Of a stretch of 64,000 nt of DNA, positions 45,342-56,043 are shown in pieces; the stretch's first letter is position 1; each line of letters opens with the position of its first letter. The notes beneath the pieces are model-generated. The model was not told where the DNA came from and made no database searches. It saw nothing but the letters and a program-made list of their open reading frames with translations. The stretch comes from Herbihabitans rhizosphaerae (lineage in GTDB: Bacteria; Actinomycetota; Actinomycetes; Mycobacteriales; Pseudonocardiaceae). The position numbers and the translations under genes are program-made. Location of the stretch: positions 420,146-484,145 of the forward strand of contig NZ_SGWQ01000003.1 in the NCBI RefSeq assembly GCF_004216555.1, in the 5' to 3' direction.

Positions 45342-46190
45342 CTACAGCGCGAGCATCGCCGCCGCCACCTCGTCGGCGGCCGCGGCGGGGATCGCGGTCG
45401 AGGCCTGATCGAGCACGAGCAGCCGCGCGCCGGGGATCTCCCGCGCGAGCGCCTCACCGTTGCCCACGGGGAAGAACGGGTCGCGGCGGCCGTGCACCAC
45501 GAGCGCCGGGACCGCCAACTCGGGCAGGCGCTCGCGCCAGCGCGGCGTGCAGTCGAGCTTGGAGAACACCATGCCCAGCTGGTTGGCAATCTGGACCACG
45601 GGCTCCGTGCCCGGCGTGCGGTCCCAGACGCGCTCGGCGGTCGCGCGTGCGGCGGCGGGGTCGTTGCCCAGGATCTCCGCGCGGGCGGCGGCGGAGTCCG
45701 CGACGGCGGCGCGGTCGGACCAGTCGGGCATCGGGAGCGAGAACACCCGCTTCATCGTCGCCGAGTCGTGCTCGGGCAGGTCCTCGTCGGCCGGGCCCGG
45801 CGCGACGGGGCGCGTCCCGGCGAGGGTGAGCGCCGAGAACGCGTCCGGGTGGTCGAGTGCGGCGACCTGCGCCACCATCCCGCCAACCCCGATGCCCGCC
45901 AGGTGCGCCGGCCGGTCGTCGAGTCCGCCGGCCAGCGCGGCGGCGTCGGCGGCGAGGTCACGCAGTGTGTACGCCGGCGCGTCGGGGTCGACGGTCGTCG
46001 ATGCGCCGGAATCCCGCAGGTCGTAGCGCACGACGTGACGTCCGCCGCGAGCGAGCGCCGCACAGAGCGCGTCGGGCCAGGACAGCATGGTCGTGCCGCC
46101 CGCGAGCAGCACGAGTGGCGCCGCCGCGTCGCCGAAGTGCTCGACCCCGAGCGTGACACCGTCGGGCGTGCGAAACGAGTGCACCGTCAA
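45342..46190 (-). CDS. Alpha/beta-hydrolase-fold protein lacking the catalytic Ser and His
   Basis: The 282-residue sequence aligns by eye with TAP/AB-hydrolase enzymes (LVLLAGGTTMLSWP, VVRYDLRDSGAST, DHPDAFSALTLAGTRP, LVVHGRRDPFFP). The nucleophile elbow reads GIGVGG instead of G-x-S-x-G-G, and the expected GHxLP near the C-terminus reads ASTAIP. The acid Asp in GRRDPFF is kept. Two of three triad residues are therefore gone while the scaffold and frame are intact, which points to a binding protein or pseudoenzyme, not to random decay. It is the last gene of dasR-MFS-hydrolase, 9 bp after the MFS stop. Confidence 0.85.
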   Translation of the reverse strand: MTVHSFRTPDGVTLGVEHFGDAAAPLVLLAGGTTMLSWPDALCAALARGGRHVVRYDLRDSGASTTVDPDAPAYTLRDLAADAAALAGGLDDRPAHLAGIGVGGMVAQVAALDHPDAFSALTLAGTRPVAPGPADEDLPEHDSATMKRVFSLPMPDWSDRAAVADSAAARAEILGNDPAAARATAERVWDRTPGTEPVVQIANQLGMVFSKLDCTPRWRERLPELAVPALVVHGRRDPFFPVGNGEALAREIPGARLLVLDQASTAIPAAAADEVAAAMLAL

Positions 46191-46199
46191 CCTCCAGAG

Positions 46200-47762
46200 C
46201 TAGCCGGCGAGCCGGTCCGACTTCCTGACCGGCACCACGTGCGTCGGTGGTCCCTCCACCCCGCAGTGCATGCACTCGCCGGGGTGCGGCGACTCGTCGC
46301 GCGCGAGTTCCTCGACCGTGGGGCCGAGTTCGAGATCGGGCGTGGTGTCCGGCTCGGCTCGCAGCACCCCGTTGTCCACGGCCAGCGCGGCGACCCCGCC
46401 CAGCACGCACAGCCCGGCGCACACCCACAGCGCGGTGCGCCAGCCCTCGGTCAACGCCGTCGGATCGGCGTAGGACGCGCCGGTCAACCCGGCCACCGCC
46501 GGCAACACCGCCACGGCGAGCAGGCTGCCGGTCCGCGCGATCGCGTTGTTCACACCGGACGCCGCGCCCGCGTGCCGGTCGGCCGACGCGGCGAGCACGG
46601 TCGCGGTCACCGGCGCCACGACCGTGGACAACCCGAGCCCGAACACCACCACGCCGGGCAGCACCGCGCCGATGTAGCTCGCGCCCGGCTCCACTCGCAG
46701 CAGCAACAGCATGCCGGCGGCGATCAGCATCGGCCCGAGCACGAGTTGCACGCGCGGACCGATCCGCTGCGCGAGCTTCCCCGACCGCGCGGACAGCACC
46801 AGCATGATCACGGTGATCGGCAGGCCCGCCACGCCGGACTCGGTCGGCGAGTACCCGAGCGAGGTCTGCAACTGCAGCACCATCAACATCATCACGCCGC
46901 CGAGCGCCGCGTACACCACCAGAGTGAGCAGGTTGGACGCCACGAAGGTGCGGTTCGCGAACAGGTCCGGCGGCACCAGCGGATCGCGCACTTTCACTTG
47001 TGTCACAACGAATCCGGCGAGCGCGGCCAGACCGATCACCGCCGCGCCGATCACCAGCGGATCACCGACTCCGCGCACCGGCGCCTCGATCAGCGCCGCC
47101 GTCACACCGGCCAGCCCGACCGCGCTGACCACCGCGCCGACCACGTCCGGCTTCCCGTTCATCTGCGCGTCGCACGACTCCGGCACGTACTTGCGCGCCA
47201 TCCACACGCACAGCACCGCCAGCGGCACGTTGATCAAGAACGCCAGCCGCCACGACCAGAGCTGCACCAGCAGCCCGCCCACCAGCGGGCCCACCGCCGC
47301 CGCGATGCCGGACAGGCCCGACCACGCGCCGATCGCCCGCGCCCGGTCCTTCCTGGCGAACGACGCCTGGATGATCGCCAGCGACCCCGGAGTCAGCAGC
47401 GCGCCGCCGATGCCCTGCAGCACCCGGGCGGCGACCAGCATCTCGGTCGACTGCGCGAGCCCACACAACGCGGAGGCCGCGCCGAACCACAGCACGCCGA
47501 TGGTGAAAACCTTGCGCCGGCCGTACCGGTCCCCGAACGACCCGGCGACCAGGATCAGCGCGGCGAGCGCCAGCAGGTACCCGTCCAGAATCCACTGCAG
47601 GCCGGCGATATCCGCACCGAGCTCCGCGCCGATCCGCGGCAGCGCGACGTTGATGATCGTGCCGTCCAGCATCGCCATGCCGGAGCCAAGGATCGTGGTC
47701 ACGAGCACGCCCCGTGCGACCGGGCTTCCCCAGCGCACCTCCTCCGCGGCCGGCGTGCTCAT
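46200..47762 (-). CDS. DHA2-family MFS efflux transporter with Cys-rich tail
   Basis: A 520-residue fourteen-helix transporter of the EmrB/QacA group. [15 protein letters not shown] (motif D1), [12 protein letters not shown] (motif A) and [16 protein letters not shown] (motif C) are all present. The cytosolic C-terminus has [14 protein letters not shown], a CxxC plus His that could bind metal and is unusual for the family. ATG 47760-47762 overlaps the dasR stop by ATGA, so it is co-transcribed with dasR. Its substrate is unknown; linkage to DasR suggests a sugar- or antibiotic-related export role (inference). Confidence 0.9.
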   Translation of the reverse strand: MSTPAAEEVRWGSPVARGVLVTTILGSGMAMLDGTIINVALPRIGAELGADIAGLQWILDGYLLALAALILVAGSFGDRYGRRKVFTIGVLWFGAASALCGLAQSTEMLVAARVLQGIGGALLTPGSLAIIQASFARKDRARAIGAWSGLSGIAAAVGPLVGGLLVQLWSWRLAFLINVPLAVLCVWMARKYVPESCDAQMNGKPDVVGAVVSAVGLAGVTAALIEAPVRGVGDPLVIGAAVIGLAALAGFVVTQVKVRDPLVPPDLFANRTFVASNLLTLVVYAALGGVMMLMVLQLQTSLGYSPTESGVAGLPITVIMLVLSARSGKLAQRIGPRVQLVLGPMLIAAGMLLLLRVEPGASYIGAVLPGVVVFGLGLSTVVAPVTATVLAASADRHAGAASGVNNAIARTGSLLAVAVLPAVAGLTGASYADPTALTEGWRTALWVCAGLCVLGGVAALAVDNGVLRAEPDTTPDLELGPTVEELARDESPHPGECMHCGVEGPPTHVVPVRKSDRLAG

Positions 47763-48520
47763 GAGGGACGACTCAGTCTCGCCACGAACTTGTAGCGATC
47801 ACCCCGGTACACCGACCGCACCCACTCGACCGGCCGGCCCTGGGTGTCGAACGAGTGCCGCGACAGCAACAGCATCGGCATGCCGACGTCCGCCCCGAGC
47901 ACATCCGCCTCCTCAGGTCCGGCCAGTGCCGTCTCGATCGTCTCCTCGGCGTGCCCCATCCGCACGTCGAACTTCTCCTCGAGCACCTCGTACAGCGAGG
48001 TGCCTCCGGTGACGTGCTTGCGCAGCCCGCGGAACCGGCCGAGCGGCAGGTGCGTGGTCTCCAGCGCCATCGGCTCATTGTCGGCCAACCGCAACCTGCG
48101 CAGCCGCAACACCTTCGCCCCGGCACGAATTCCCAGCAGGCGAGCCAGCTCCGCCTCGGCGGGTAACTCGGCCACCTCGAGCAGCTTGGACGACGGCTCC
48201 CGCCCCTGCGCGCGCATGTCCTCGGTGTAGGACGACAGCTGCAACCGCTGCGCCACCTTGGGTTCCGCGGCGAACGTGCCCTTGCCCTGCACCCGGTGCA
48301 GACGGCCTTCGATGGTCAGCTCGGCGAGTGCCTGGCGCACGGTCGTGCGGGACACGTCGAACTCCTGCGCGAGCGCGCGCTCGGTGGGAATAGGCGAACC
48401 GGGCGGCAGCGCGGCGAGCAGATCGAGCAGGTGCCGCTTCAGCCCCCAATACTTCGGCTCGCGCGGCTGCCTCGTGCCGGCCGCGGACACCGGATCACCC
48501 GTGGTCGACATGTCGAGCAT
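47759..48520 (-). CDS. dasR: GntR/HutC-family regulator, DasR orthologue
   Basis: A 253-residue regulator closely following Streptomyces DasR as I recall it: [35 protein letters not shown] (HTH), [12 protein letters not shown], then the UTRA ligand domain with [33 protein letters not shown] and the near-identical C-terminal [18 protein letters not shown]. DasR represses chitin and amino-sugar genes and is released by glucosamine-6-phosphate. ATG 48518-48520 follows GAGGAGG. Two dre-like operators are in the window. It is divergent from the SIS deaminase-like gene. Confidence 0.95.
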   Translation of the reverse strand: MLDMSTTGDPVSAAGTRQPREPKYWGLKRHLLDLLAALPPGSPIPTERALAQEFDVSRTTVRQALAELTIEGRLHRVQGKGTFAAEPKVAQRLQLSSYTEDMRAQGREPSSKLLEVAELPAEAELARLLGIRAGAKVLRLRRLRLADNEPMALETTHLPLGRFRGLRKHVTGGTSLYEVLEEKFDVRMGHAEETIETALAGPEEADVLGADVGMPMLLLSRHSFDTQGRPVEWVRSVYRGDRYKFVARLSRPS

Positions 48521-48611
48521 CGCCGCCTCCTCGTGCTATGCAAGTGCACAGACACAGAATGCCTCGCGCAGCGCCGATCGCGCGATCACGGCGCGCCGGG
48601 CTGCCAGTACG

Positions 48612-48627
48612 ATTGGTCTAGACCTGG
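48612..48627. promoter_or_regulatory. DasR-responsive element (dre) between dasR and the SIS gene
   Basis: ATTGGTCTAGACCTGG keeps 11 of 12 bases of the core TGGTCTAGACCA. It lies 31 bp upstream of the SIS gene start and 92 bp upstream of dasR, a position for repression of the former and possible autoregulation. Confidence 0.85.
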
Positions 48628-48657
48628 ACAAAGGTACCGCGCCCCGTGGAGGAACAC

Positions 48658-49701
48658 ATGACCGACCGCACGGCCGGCGCTCGGATGAACGCCGAGATCG
48701 CCGACCAGCCGCGGGTGCTCGCGGAGCTCACCGCACGGCGGGCGGAGATCGCGGACGTCGCCGCCGTCGTGGCGCGGCGCCGCCCCCGGTTCGTCCTGCT
48801 CGCCGCGCGCGGTTCCAGTGATCACGCCGCGCTGTACGCCAAGTACCTGATCGAGATCCTGCTCAATCTACCGGCTGGGCTCGCCTCACCGTCGACGATC
48901 ACGCTCTACGACGCGCGCCCGTCGCTGGACGACGTGCTGTTCGTGACGGCCAGCCAGAGCGGCGGGTCGCCCGACCTGGTGGCGGCCACCGAGTCGGCCC
49001 GGCGCTGCGGCGCGCTGACCGTGGCGGTCACGAACACGCCGGGCTCGCCGCTGGTCTCGGCCGCCGAGTTGAGCATCGACATCGGCGCGGGCGAGGAGCA
49101 GGCGGTCGCGGCAACCAAGACCTACACGGCCACGCTGCTCGCGCTGTACCTGCTGGTGGACGCGGTCCGCGGTGGCACCGGCGAGTACGCGCTGCCGCTG
49201 GGTGAGCTCGCGCAGTCCACTTTGGACACCTCGGCGGACGTCGTGCGCGAGGCCGCGGCGCGCTACCGGTTCGCCGAGCGGATGGTCACCACGGGCCGCG
49301 GATACTCGCTGGCGACCGCCTCGGAGGCGGCGCTCAAGCTGGCCGAGACCAGCTACCTGTCCGCCCGCGCGTACAGCGGCGCCGATCTGCTGCACGGGCC
49401 GGTGGCCGCGGTGGACGAGGAGACCGCGGTGCTCGCGGTGACCAGCGCGGGCCGGGGTGGCGCGGCCATGCGCGAGGTGCTCGAGACCGTGTCCGAGCGG
49501 GGCGCCGACGTGCTGGCCGTCGGATCGGCCGCGGCGGACATGCCGGCCGGTCTCCGGGTGGACGTGCCGCGCACCGAGGAAGAGGTCGCGCCGGTGCTGG
49601 AGGTGCTTCCGCTGCAGCGGCTGGCCTACGAGTTGGCGCTGGCCCGCGGCGCCGACCCGGACCGCCCGCGCGGGCTGTCCAAGGTCACCAAGACGCGGTG
49701 A
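48658..49701 (+). CDS. SIS-domain glucosamine-6-phosphate deaminase-like protein (NagB-II/GlmS-like)
   Basis: A 347-residue protein with two SIS domains, as in the isomerase half of GlmS. Domain 1 carries ARGSSDHAALYAKYLIE and TASQSGGSPD, domain 2 GRGYSLATASEAALKLAETSYLSARAY and GP(V)AAVDEE. There is no glutaminase domain. Such proteins deaminate GlcN-6-P or related amino-sugar phosphates. ATG 48658 has GGAGG with 5-nt spacing; GTG 48646 is in frame but weaker. Placement over a dre site next to dasR supports catabolism of the inducer of DasR. Confidence 0.9.
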   Translation: MTDRTAGARMNAEIADQPRVLAELTARRAEIADVAAVVARRRPRFVLLAARGSSDHAALYAKYLIEILLNLPAGLASPSTITLYDARPSLDDVLFVTASQSGGSPDLVAATESARRCGALTVAVTNTPGSPLVSAAELSIDIGAGEEQAVAATKTYTATLLALYLLVDAVRGGTGEYALPLGELAQSTLDTSADVVREAAARYRFAERMVTTGRGYSLATASEAALKLAETSYLSARAYSGADLLHGPVAAVDEETAVLAVTSAGRGGAAMREVLETVSERGADVLAVGSAAADMPAGLRVDVPRTEEEVAPVLEVLPLQRLAYELALARGADPDRPRGLSKVTKTR

Positions 49702-49711
49702 TCTTTATCGA

Positions 49712-49927
49712 GGGCAAGGTCGCCTGGTTCGGCTTCGCCGAACGGGGCTGTGGTCTTTTTGCTTGGGTGGCTGAGTGCCGAGTGTGGGTGGCTGGGTTTC
49801 GTGGGTGGTCCAGCCACGCCACCTCCACGACAGCGGGCTCGTTCCTCGCCCGCTGTCCCTCCGGCGTCGTAAGGGCGACCGCCCTCGACAATGAGGGCGA
49901 CCTCAGCGGGGCTTTCGATCGGGGCGG
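49712..49927 (-). repeat. Dispersed intergenic repeat (CCACAGGCCG family), copy 2 with an extra ~65 bp
   Basis: Reading the minus strand it follows copy 1 in order, with CCGATCGAAAGCCCCGC, GTCGAGGGCGGTCGCCCTTA, then an added block (49811-49872 on +) and again CCACCCACGAAACCCAGCC, CTCAGCCACCCAAGCAAAAA, GACCACAGCCCCG and GGCGAAGCCGAA. The 306-bp gap 49702-50007 holds nothing else I can identify. Confidence 0.82.
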
Positions 49928-50007
49928 TCAACACACCCGGCTGCGTGAAGCTTGGTAGGTGGGGTAGGTGGGCCGCGTGTAGGTGGGCCGGCGGCTTGGG
50001 GTGGGGC

Positions 50008-50718
50008 TCAGTGACCGCCGCCGCCGTGGTCGGCGGGCTCCTCGCGGGGAGCGGCCGGCACGGCGACCGGGATCTCCACGGTGACCGAGCCGATGCCGGC
50101 GAACTCGAAGGTGACCGGCACGTTCTGGCCGGAGCGGATCGGCGCGGCCAGGTCGGTCAGCACGATGTGCAGCTCGCCGATCACCGTCTTCGGCGTGGTC
50201 GACGTCGGCAGCACGGTCACGCCGCTGGTCGGCACTCCGGTGGACGCCGGGGCGTGACCGGTGGTGGTCGGCGTGGTAGTCGGCTGCGGCGTCGTGGTCG
50301 CCGCGGCACCGTGGTCGCCGTGTCCGTCGCCGACCATGCCGCCGGAGGACTTGGTGAAGAACTCCTTGCCGGCGACGATCGCGCGGCCGGCCGGCAGGTT
50401 CTGGTCACCGGTGATCACCGCGGCGCCGGCCGGGCTGCTGACGCCGGTCAGCCGCGCCTCACCGGAACCGGTGTTGACGATCGTGACGATCAGCGGTGCC
50501 TTGCCGCCCTTGGGGTGCCCGGAGCCGTTTGGGAACGCGACCTGCGCGTTGCGCACGACGATCGGCCCGACCTGGCCGAACGCGCCGTTCACGGCCGGGA
50601 GCTGGGTGTCGGTCTGGGTGATCTGGCCGGAGCCGCAGCCCGCGGCGCCGAGCAGAGCCGCGAGGCCGATCGCCACCACGGCCGTCCGCATGGACCTGTT
50701 CTGCTGTGCACGGCTCAC
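50008..50718 (-). CDS. PCu(A)C-like (DUF461) lipoprotein
   Basis: A 236-residue exported lipoprotein. The lipobox is LLGAAGC; after it come a beta-sandwich region (VGPIVVRNAQVAFPNG, LIVTIVNTGSGEARLTGVSSP), a long Thr/Pro/His-rich insert and a second beta part (GELHIVLTDLAAPIRSGQNVPVTFEF) in the order of copper-chaperone PCu(A)C proteins. The His/Met set is partly lost, and an HGDH cluster in the insert plus a His/Gly tail could bind metal. GTG 50716-50718 (AAGGA upstream) is preferred over ATG 50691. Confidence 0.78.
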   Translation of the reverse strand: MSRAQQNRSMRTAVVAIGLAALLGAAGCGSGQITQTDTQLPAVNGAFGQVGPIVVRNAQVAFPNGSGHPKGGKAPLIVTIVNTGSGEARLTGVSSPAGAAVITGDQNLPAGRAIVAGKEFFTKSSGGMVGDGHGDHGAAATTTPQPTTTPTTTGHAPASTGVPTSGVTVLPTSTTPKTVIGELHIVLTDLAAPIRSGQNVPVTFEFAGIGSVTVEIPVAVPAAPREEPADHGGGGH

Positions 50719-50926
50719 GGTTGACGGTCCTTCCTCAGCACTGCCCCGCGGCCAGCGGAGCGAGATCGTCCTGGGCGGAAGGGTATCTGGACCGCACGCG
50801 CGATCGCGCGAGTGGTCGGACAAGCACGAACGCAACCGGTTTGTCAAGCCCCGCCCGGACCACGGGTGGGCCGCTGACCTGCGATTACGGATCACCAACC
50901 CGCCTCAGCGCGTAGTACGGGCGTGC

Positions 50927-50932
50927 TAGGAT
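50927..50932 (+). promoter_or_regulatory. Probable -10 element of the carD promoter
   Basis: TAGGAT lies 28 bp before the carD start codon, with AGAGGA as ribosome binding site. No clear -35 box is readable 17 bp upstream, which is common for CarD/RbpA-dependent promoters. Confidence 0.4.
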
Positions 50933-50959
50933 AGGGGCAGCGAAAGGGGCAGAGGACAC

Positions 50960-51448
50960 ATGGTTTTCAAGGTCGGAGAGACCGTCGTCTACCCGCACCA
51001 CGGTGCCGCTCTCATCGAAGCAATCGAGACCCGCGTGATCAAGGGCGAGGAGAAGAAGTACCTCGTCCTGAAGGTCGCCCAAGGCGACCTGACGGTTCGC
51101 GTCCCCGCAGACAACGCCGAGATCGTCGGTGTGCGGGACGTCGTGGGCCAAGAGGGTCTCAATCGCGTCTTCGATGTCCTGCGCGCTCCCCACACGGAGG
51201 AGCCGACCAACTGGTCCCGGCGGTATAAGGCAAACCTCGAGAAGCTCGCCTCCGGCGACGTGAACAAGGTTGCCGAAGTGGTGCGTGACCTGTGGCGGCG
51301 GGAAAAGGACCGGGGTCTGTCCGCCGGTGAGAAGCGGATGTTGGCCAAGGCACGGCAGATTCTGGTCAGCGAGCTGGCACTGGCCGAGGGAACCGACGAG
51401 GACAAGGCTGAAGTCATCCTCGACGAGGTCCTCGCCACCGCTTCCTGA
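50960..51448 (+). CDS. carD: CarD RNA-polymerase-binding transcription factor
   Basis: An essential global regulator of rRNA and housekeeping transcription in actinobacteria. The 162 residues comprise the Tudor-like RNAP-binding domain ([34 protein letters not shown]) and the helical DNA-binding part with [17 protein letters not shown] (the conserved Trp that wedges the open complex near 85) and [26 protein letters not shown] 50960. It is followed by ispD after 20 bp, the conserved carD-ispD-ispF order. Confidence 0.98.
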   Translation: MVFKVGETVVYPHHGAALIEAIETRVIKGEEKKYLVLKVAQGDLTVRVPADNAEIVGVRDVVGQEGLNRVFDVLRAPHTEEPTNWSRRYKANLEKLASGDVNKVAEVVRDLWRREKDRGLSAGEKRMLAKARQILVSELALAEGTDEDKAEVILDEVLATAS

Positions 51449-51468
51449 TCCGCCTTCACGACGCGACC

Positions 51469-52149
51469 GTGCACACGACGTGCGAGGTCGTCGCGCTGGT
51501 ACCTGCCGCCGGTCAGGGTGTTCGGCTGGGTGCCGGGCTGCCCAAGGCGCTCGTGCCCGTGGCCGGCGAACCGTTGCTGACGCATGCCGTGCGCCGGCTG
51601 CTCGACGCCGGCGTACGTGAGGTGATCGTCGCCGCGCCGCCTGACGGCGTGGAGCCGATCGCCGAGGCAGCGCGTGCGGCGGCCGTCGACGCGCCGGTTC
51701 GCGTCGTCCCGGGCGGTGCGGACCGCACCGAGTCGGTGCGGCTCGCGCTGGACGCCGTGCACGGCCGGTTCGACGTGGTGCTGGTGCACGACGCCGCGCG
51801 CGCGTTCACACCGGTCGAGACGATCCGTGCGGTGATCTCCGCGGTAGCCGCCGGTGCGCCGGTGGCGATTCCGGTGCTTCCGGTCGCCGACACGGTGAAG
51901 GTGGTCGACGCTGACGGCATGGTCATCGCCACGTCCGACCGCTCCTCCCTGCGGCTGGTACAGACGCCACAGGGGTTCACGCTCGACGTGCTGCGCCAGG
52001 CGCACGCTCAGGCGGCGGGTGTGGCCACCGACGACTCGGCGCTCGTGGAGCGCCTCGGCATCGGCGTGCACACGGTCGAGGGTCACCCACATGCCATGAA
52101 GGTGACGACACCGTTCGACCTGGCCATCGCCGAAGCGGTGTTCGGGTGA
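51469..52149 (+). CDS. ispD: 2-C-methyl-D-erythritol 4-phosphate cytidylyltransferase
   Basis: Third step of the non-mevalonate isoprenoid pathway. The 226-residue protein has [20 protein letters not shown] (nucleotide-binding, near 10-29), [25 protein letters not shown] and the C-terminal [22 protein letters not shown] 51469 is the start. It overlaps ispF by GTGA (52146-52149), so consecutive or near-consecutive pathway enzymes are coupled. Confidence 0.97.
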   Translation: MHTTCEVVALVPAAGQGVRLGAGLPKALVPVAGEPLLTHAVRRLLDAGVREVIVAAPPDGVEPIAEAARAAAVDAPVRVVPGGADRTESVRLALDAVHGRFDVVLVHDAARAFTPVETIRAVISAVAAGAPVAIPVLPVADTVKVVDADGMVIATSDRSSLRLVQTPQGFTLDVLRQAHAQAAGVATDDSALVERLGIGVHTVEGHPHAMKVTTPFDLAIAEAVFG

Positions 52150-52628
52150 CCGCGCCCAGGGTCGGCATCGGCACCGATGTGCACCGCGTGGAGGCCGGCC
52201 GGGAGTGCTGGATGGCCGGGCTGCTCTGGTCCGATGTGGACGGTTGCGCCGGCCACTCCGACGGCGATGTAGCCGCGCACGCGCTGTGCGACGCGCTGCT
52301 GTCCGCCGCCGGACTCGGTGATCTCGGCGCGGTGTTCGGCACCGATGATCCACGGTGGACCGGAGCGCACGGGGTGGCGTTCCTTTCCCATGTGCGCCAA
52401 CTGGTTCACGACGCGGGGTTCACCGTGGCCAACGCCGCCGTGCAGGTGATCGGCAACGCGCCCAAGATCGGCAAGCGGCGGGACGAGGCGCAGCGCGTGC
52501 TCTCCGACGCGGTCGGCGGGCCGGTGTCGGTTTCCGGTACGACGACCGACGGGCTCGGGCTGACCGGGCGCGGTGAGGGCGTCGCGGCGGTGGCGACCGC
52601 CTGCCTGGTGCCACGGAACGGTGCGTGA
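52146..52628 (+). CDS. ispF: 2-C-methyl-D-erythritol 2,4-cyclodiphosphate synthase
   Basis: Fifth step of the same isoprenoid pathway. The 160-residue trimeric enzyme shows [14 protein letters not shown] with the zinc-binding Asp and His, [19 protein letters not shown], and [17 protein letters not shown]. The segment [21 protein letters not shown] is normal. Start GTG 52146 overlaps ispD. Downstream a 93-bp gap separates it from a secreted-protein gene. Confidence 0.97.
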   Translation: MTAPRVGIGTDVHRVEAGRECWMAGLLWSDVDGCAGHSDGDVAAHALCDALLSAAGLGDLGAVFGTDDPRWTGAHGVAFLSHVRQLVHDAGFTVANAAVQVIGNAPKIGKRRDEAQRVLSDAVGGPVSVSGTTTDGLGLTGRGEGVAAVATACLVPRNGA

Positions 52629-52721
52629 CGGGTCTCGGACCCGATCGGCGGATTGGCAGTTGTGCCGTTTGCCGCAAGGCTGTGGCACCGGTCACATTGC
52701 CTACCGAGGAGGCGTCCACCG

Positions 52722-53249
52722 ATGCGCCGAATGGCAGCGATCCTGGTCAGTCTGGCAACCCTCGCTCTCATCCCGATCACCGCACCACCCGCACTCGCCG
52801 AACAGGGCGACCTCGCGTGCACCGGGAACTTTCAGTTCAACTTCACGCCACCGCTCACCTCCACGACCACGACGGCGGACGCCGAGGTCCGTGGCGGCCT
52901 GGTCGACTGCGTCTCACCGAACGGCAACTACACCCGGTTGAAGTCCGGCGTGCGCACCGGTTTCGGCACGGTCAACCGGCCGGCCGGGCTGGAGTCGTGC
53001 TCGCCGGTCATGACGATCACCGAAGGCGCGGTGCTCACCTGGAACACCGGCGAGAAGAGCAAGTTCGCCATCACGGTCAACACGGATCCGTCCAATGGCC
53101 GGATCACGATCAGCGCCTACTTCACCAGTGGACCGCTCGCCGGGGACACCGCGAACGCCTTTCCGATCGTCCTGCACACCAATGGCGACTGCGCCGTGAA
53201 CGGGCTCAGCCAGCTCACCTCCGATCTGCTGGAGGTCTTCTGGGAGTAG
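52722..53249 (+). CDS. Small secreted protein of unknown function
   Basis: ATG 52722 is preceded by GAGGAGG (9-nt spacing). Residues 1-27 are a clear signal peptide (MRRMAAILVSLATLALIP, cleavage after ALA). The mature approximately 148 residues are beta-rich, Thr/Gly-rich, with four cysteines (near positions 33, 63, 90 and 157) that can form two disulfides; ACTGNFQFNF and SCSPVMTITEGAVLTWNTG are typical of small actinobacterial secreted proteins with no assigned role. A hairpin follows the stop. Confidence 0.75.
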   Translation: MRRMAAILVSLATLALIPITAPPALAEQGDLACTGNFQFNFTPPLTSTTTTADAEVRGGLVDCVSPNGNYTRLKSGVRTGFGTVNRPAGLESCSPVMTITEGAVLTWNTGEKSKFAITVNTDPSNGRITISAYFTSGPLAGDTANAFPIVLHTNGDCAVNGLSQLTSDLLEVFWE

Positions 53250-53253
53250 TAAT

Positions 53254-53273
53254 CACTCACCCACCGGTGAGTG
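53254..53273. terminator. Short bidirectional hairpin
   Basis: CACTCACC (53254-53261) and GGTGAGTG (53266-53273), with a 4-nt loop, lie 5 bp after the secreted-protein stop and 10 bp before the end of the convergent gene. Confidence 0.6.
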
Positions 53274-53282
53274 GGCGGCGCG

Positions 53283-53723
53283 TCAGCCGACCTTGGTGAA
53301 GGCGACTTCCAGATCGTCGTTCCACGTGATGCCGTCCACGCACAGCTGCCACATGCAGTCGATCGCGGTACGGCCCTCGTCGAACGTGCCGGTGAACCGC
53401 TGCGCGAACCCTGGCGCGTCCCGCGACTGCCGCCACACCAGGCCGCCGTCGGCCTCCTCCAGCGCCATCCGGTACACCCGCTGCACGTCGCGGACGTCGG
53501 TGTAGACGAGCGTGTACTCGCCGCTGCCACCGTCCGCGCCGATCACCGCGACGTTGTCCGGCACGTCCGGGTGCTCCACCGTGGTCCGCTGCACCAGCAG
53601 CCCAGGACCGTCCAGCCAGGAGAACGTCGCGCGCCCGTGAACCGGCGCGTCGAGCATCGGATGGTCACCCACCAGGTCCCAGTCGCCGACGAGCACGCCA
53701 AGGCGATCAAGCAATTCCGACAT
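53283..53723 (-). CDS. DUF1579-like protein
   Basis: A 146-residue cytosolic beta-barrel-like protein beginning MSELLDRLGVLVGDWDLVGDHP. The G-D-W near the start, FSWLDGPGLLVQRT, EYTLVYTDVRDVQRVYRM and FTGTFDEG are the strand order of DUF1579/lipocalin-like proteins that have no established function. ATG 53721-53723. Convergent with the secreted-protein gene and divergent from the HAD gene. Confidence 0.75.
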   Translation of the reverse strand: MSELLDRLGVLVGDWDLVGDHPMLDAPVHGRATFSWLDGPGLLVQRTTVEHPDVPDNVAVIGADGGSGEYTLVYTDVRDVQRVYRMALEEADGGLVWRQSRDAPGFAQRFTGTFDEGRTAIDCMWQLCVDGITWNDDLEVAFTKVG

Positions 53724-53794
53724 GCCGCCCAGGATGTCACGCCTGTGTGCCAGACCACAGAATCCGGCCCACGTGCGCCGCTAGGGTGGTGCCC

Positions 53795-54490
53795 GTGGAG
53801 ACCCGAAACGTTTCGATCCGCGGTGTGCTGTTCGACTTCTCCGGCACCCTGTTCCGCTTGAAGCCCGACGAGTCCTGGCTCGACGGCGCGGGAGACGACC
53901 TGGCCGTCGCCGAGGTGGCCGAGCTCGTCGCCAAGCTGATCGCGCCAGCCGGCCCGTCCACCAACCTGCCACCCGAACTGCGCGACGACTGGGAGCGGCG
54001 CGATCTCGACCCGGTGGCCCACCGGACCGCGTACATCACCGCCATGCGCGCCTCCGGCATGGAGATCCGGCCAGGAATGACCGAGCGGCTCTACGAGCGG
54101 TTCATGACGCCGGAGTCGTGGTTCCCTTACCCCGACACGGTTTCCGCGTTGCGGGCGGTGCGCGACGCCGGCCTGCCGGTCGCCGTGGTCAGCAACATCG
54201 CGTGGGACATACGCCCCACCTTCGAGCTGCACGGCGCCGCCGACCTGGTCGACGAGTACGTGCTGTCCTTCGAGGAAGGCGCGGTCAAGCCGGACCCCCG
54301 ACTGTTCACGATCGCCTGCGAACGGATCGGGATCAGGCCAGCCGACGCGCTCATGATCGGCGACTCCGAGGAGGCCGACGGCGGTGCGGTCGCGGTCGGC
54401 TCCCGGTTCGAGCACGTGCCGGGCCTCGACCCGAGCGAGCGGCCGGACGCGCTGGTGAAGGCGCTCGCCAAACGCGGCGTCCTGGTGTAG
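53795..54490 (+). CDS. HAD-superfamily hydrolase with DxSGT motif
   Basis: A 231-residue HAD protein: motif I is FDFSGTLF (nucleophile Asp near 15), motif II VVSN (near 130), motif III Lys in VKPDPRLF and motif IV GDSEEADGGA. The second Asp of the usual DxDGT is Ser, so the general acid/base step is altered; this DFSGT form recurs in an actinobacterial subgroup. The four-helix cap lies between motifs I and II. GTG 53795 is taken as start. Substrate unknown. Confidence 0.88.
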   Translation: METRNVSIRGVLFDFSGTLFRLKPDESWLDGAGDDLAVAEVAELVAKLIAPAGPSTNLPPELRDDWERRDLDPVAHRTAYITAMRASGMEIRPGMTERLYERFMTPESWFPYPDTVSALRAVRDAGLPVAVVSNIAWDIRPTFELHGAADLVDEYVLSFEEGAVKPDPRLFTIACERIGIRPADALMIGDSEEADGGAVAVGSRFEHVPGLDPSERPDALVKALAKRGVLV

Positions 54491-54650
54491 CCCGTTCCAC
54501 ACGGTGGCACTGCGACTCAAAGTCGCGGCGCACCTGACCGCGCTGGCCGGCGCGGTCGACATCACGATCGGATCGGTCACCAGCGCCATGCGCAACTGCA
54601 AGCCGTGACCACGAGATGGACGGGCCATACGTGGCCCGTACCATTTCGGC

Positions 54651-56042
<1,392 letters not shown>

Positions 56043-56043
56043 C

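Noticed and set aside
45060..47795. 900-codon plus-strand open frame
   Set aside because: Antisense to the hydrolase and MFS genes, which have clear family motifs; its product is His/Arg/Gln-rich noise.
49702..50007. Small coding genes in the 306-bp gap
   Set aside because: Short frames on both strands coincide with the dispersed repeat and have no ribosome binding sites; the same sequence appears between other genes.
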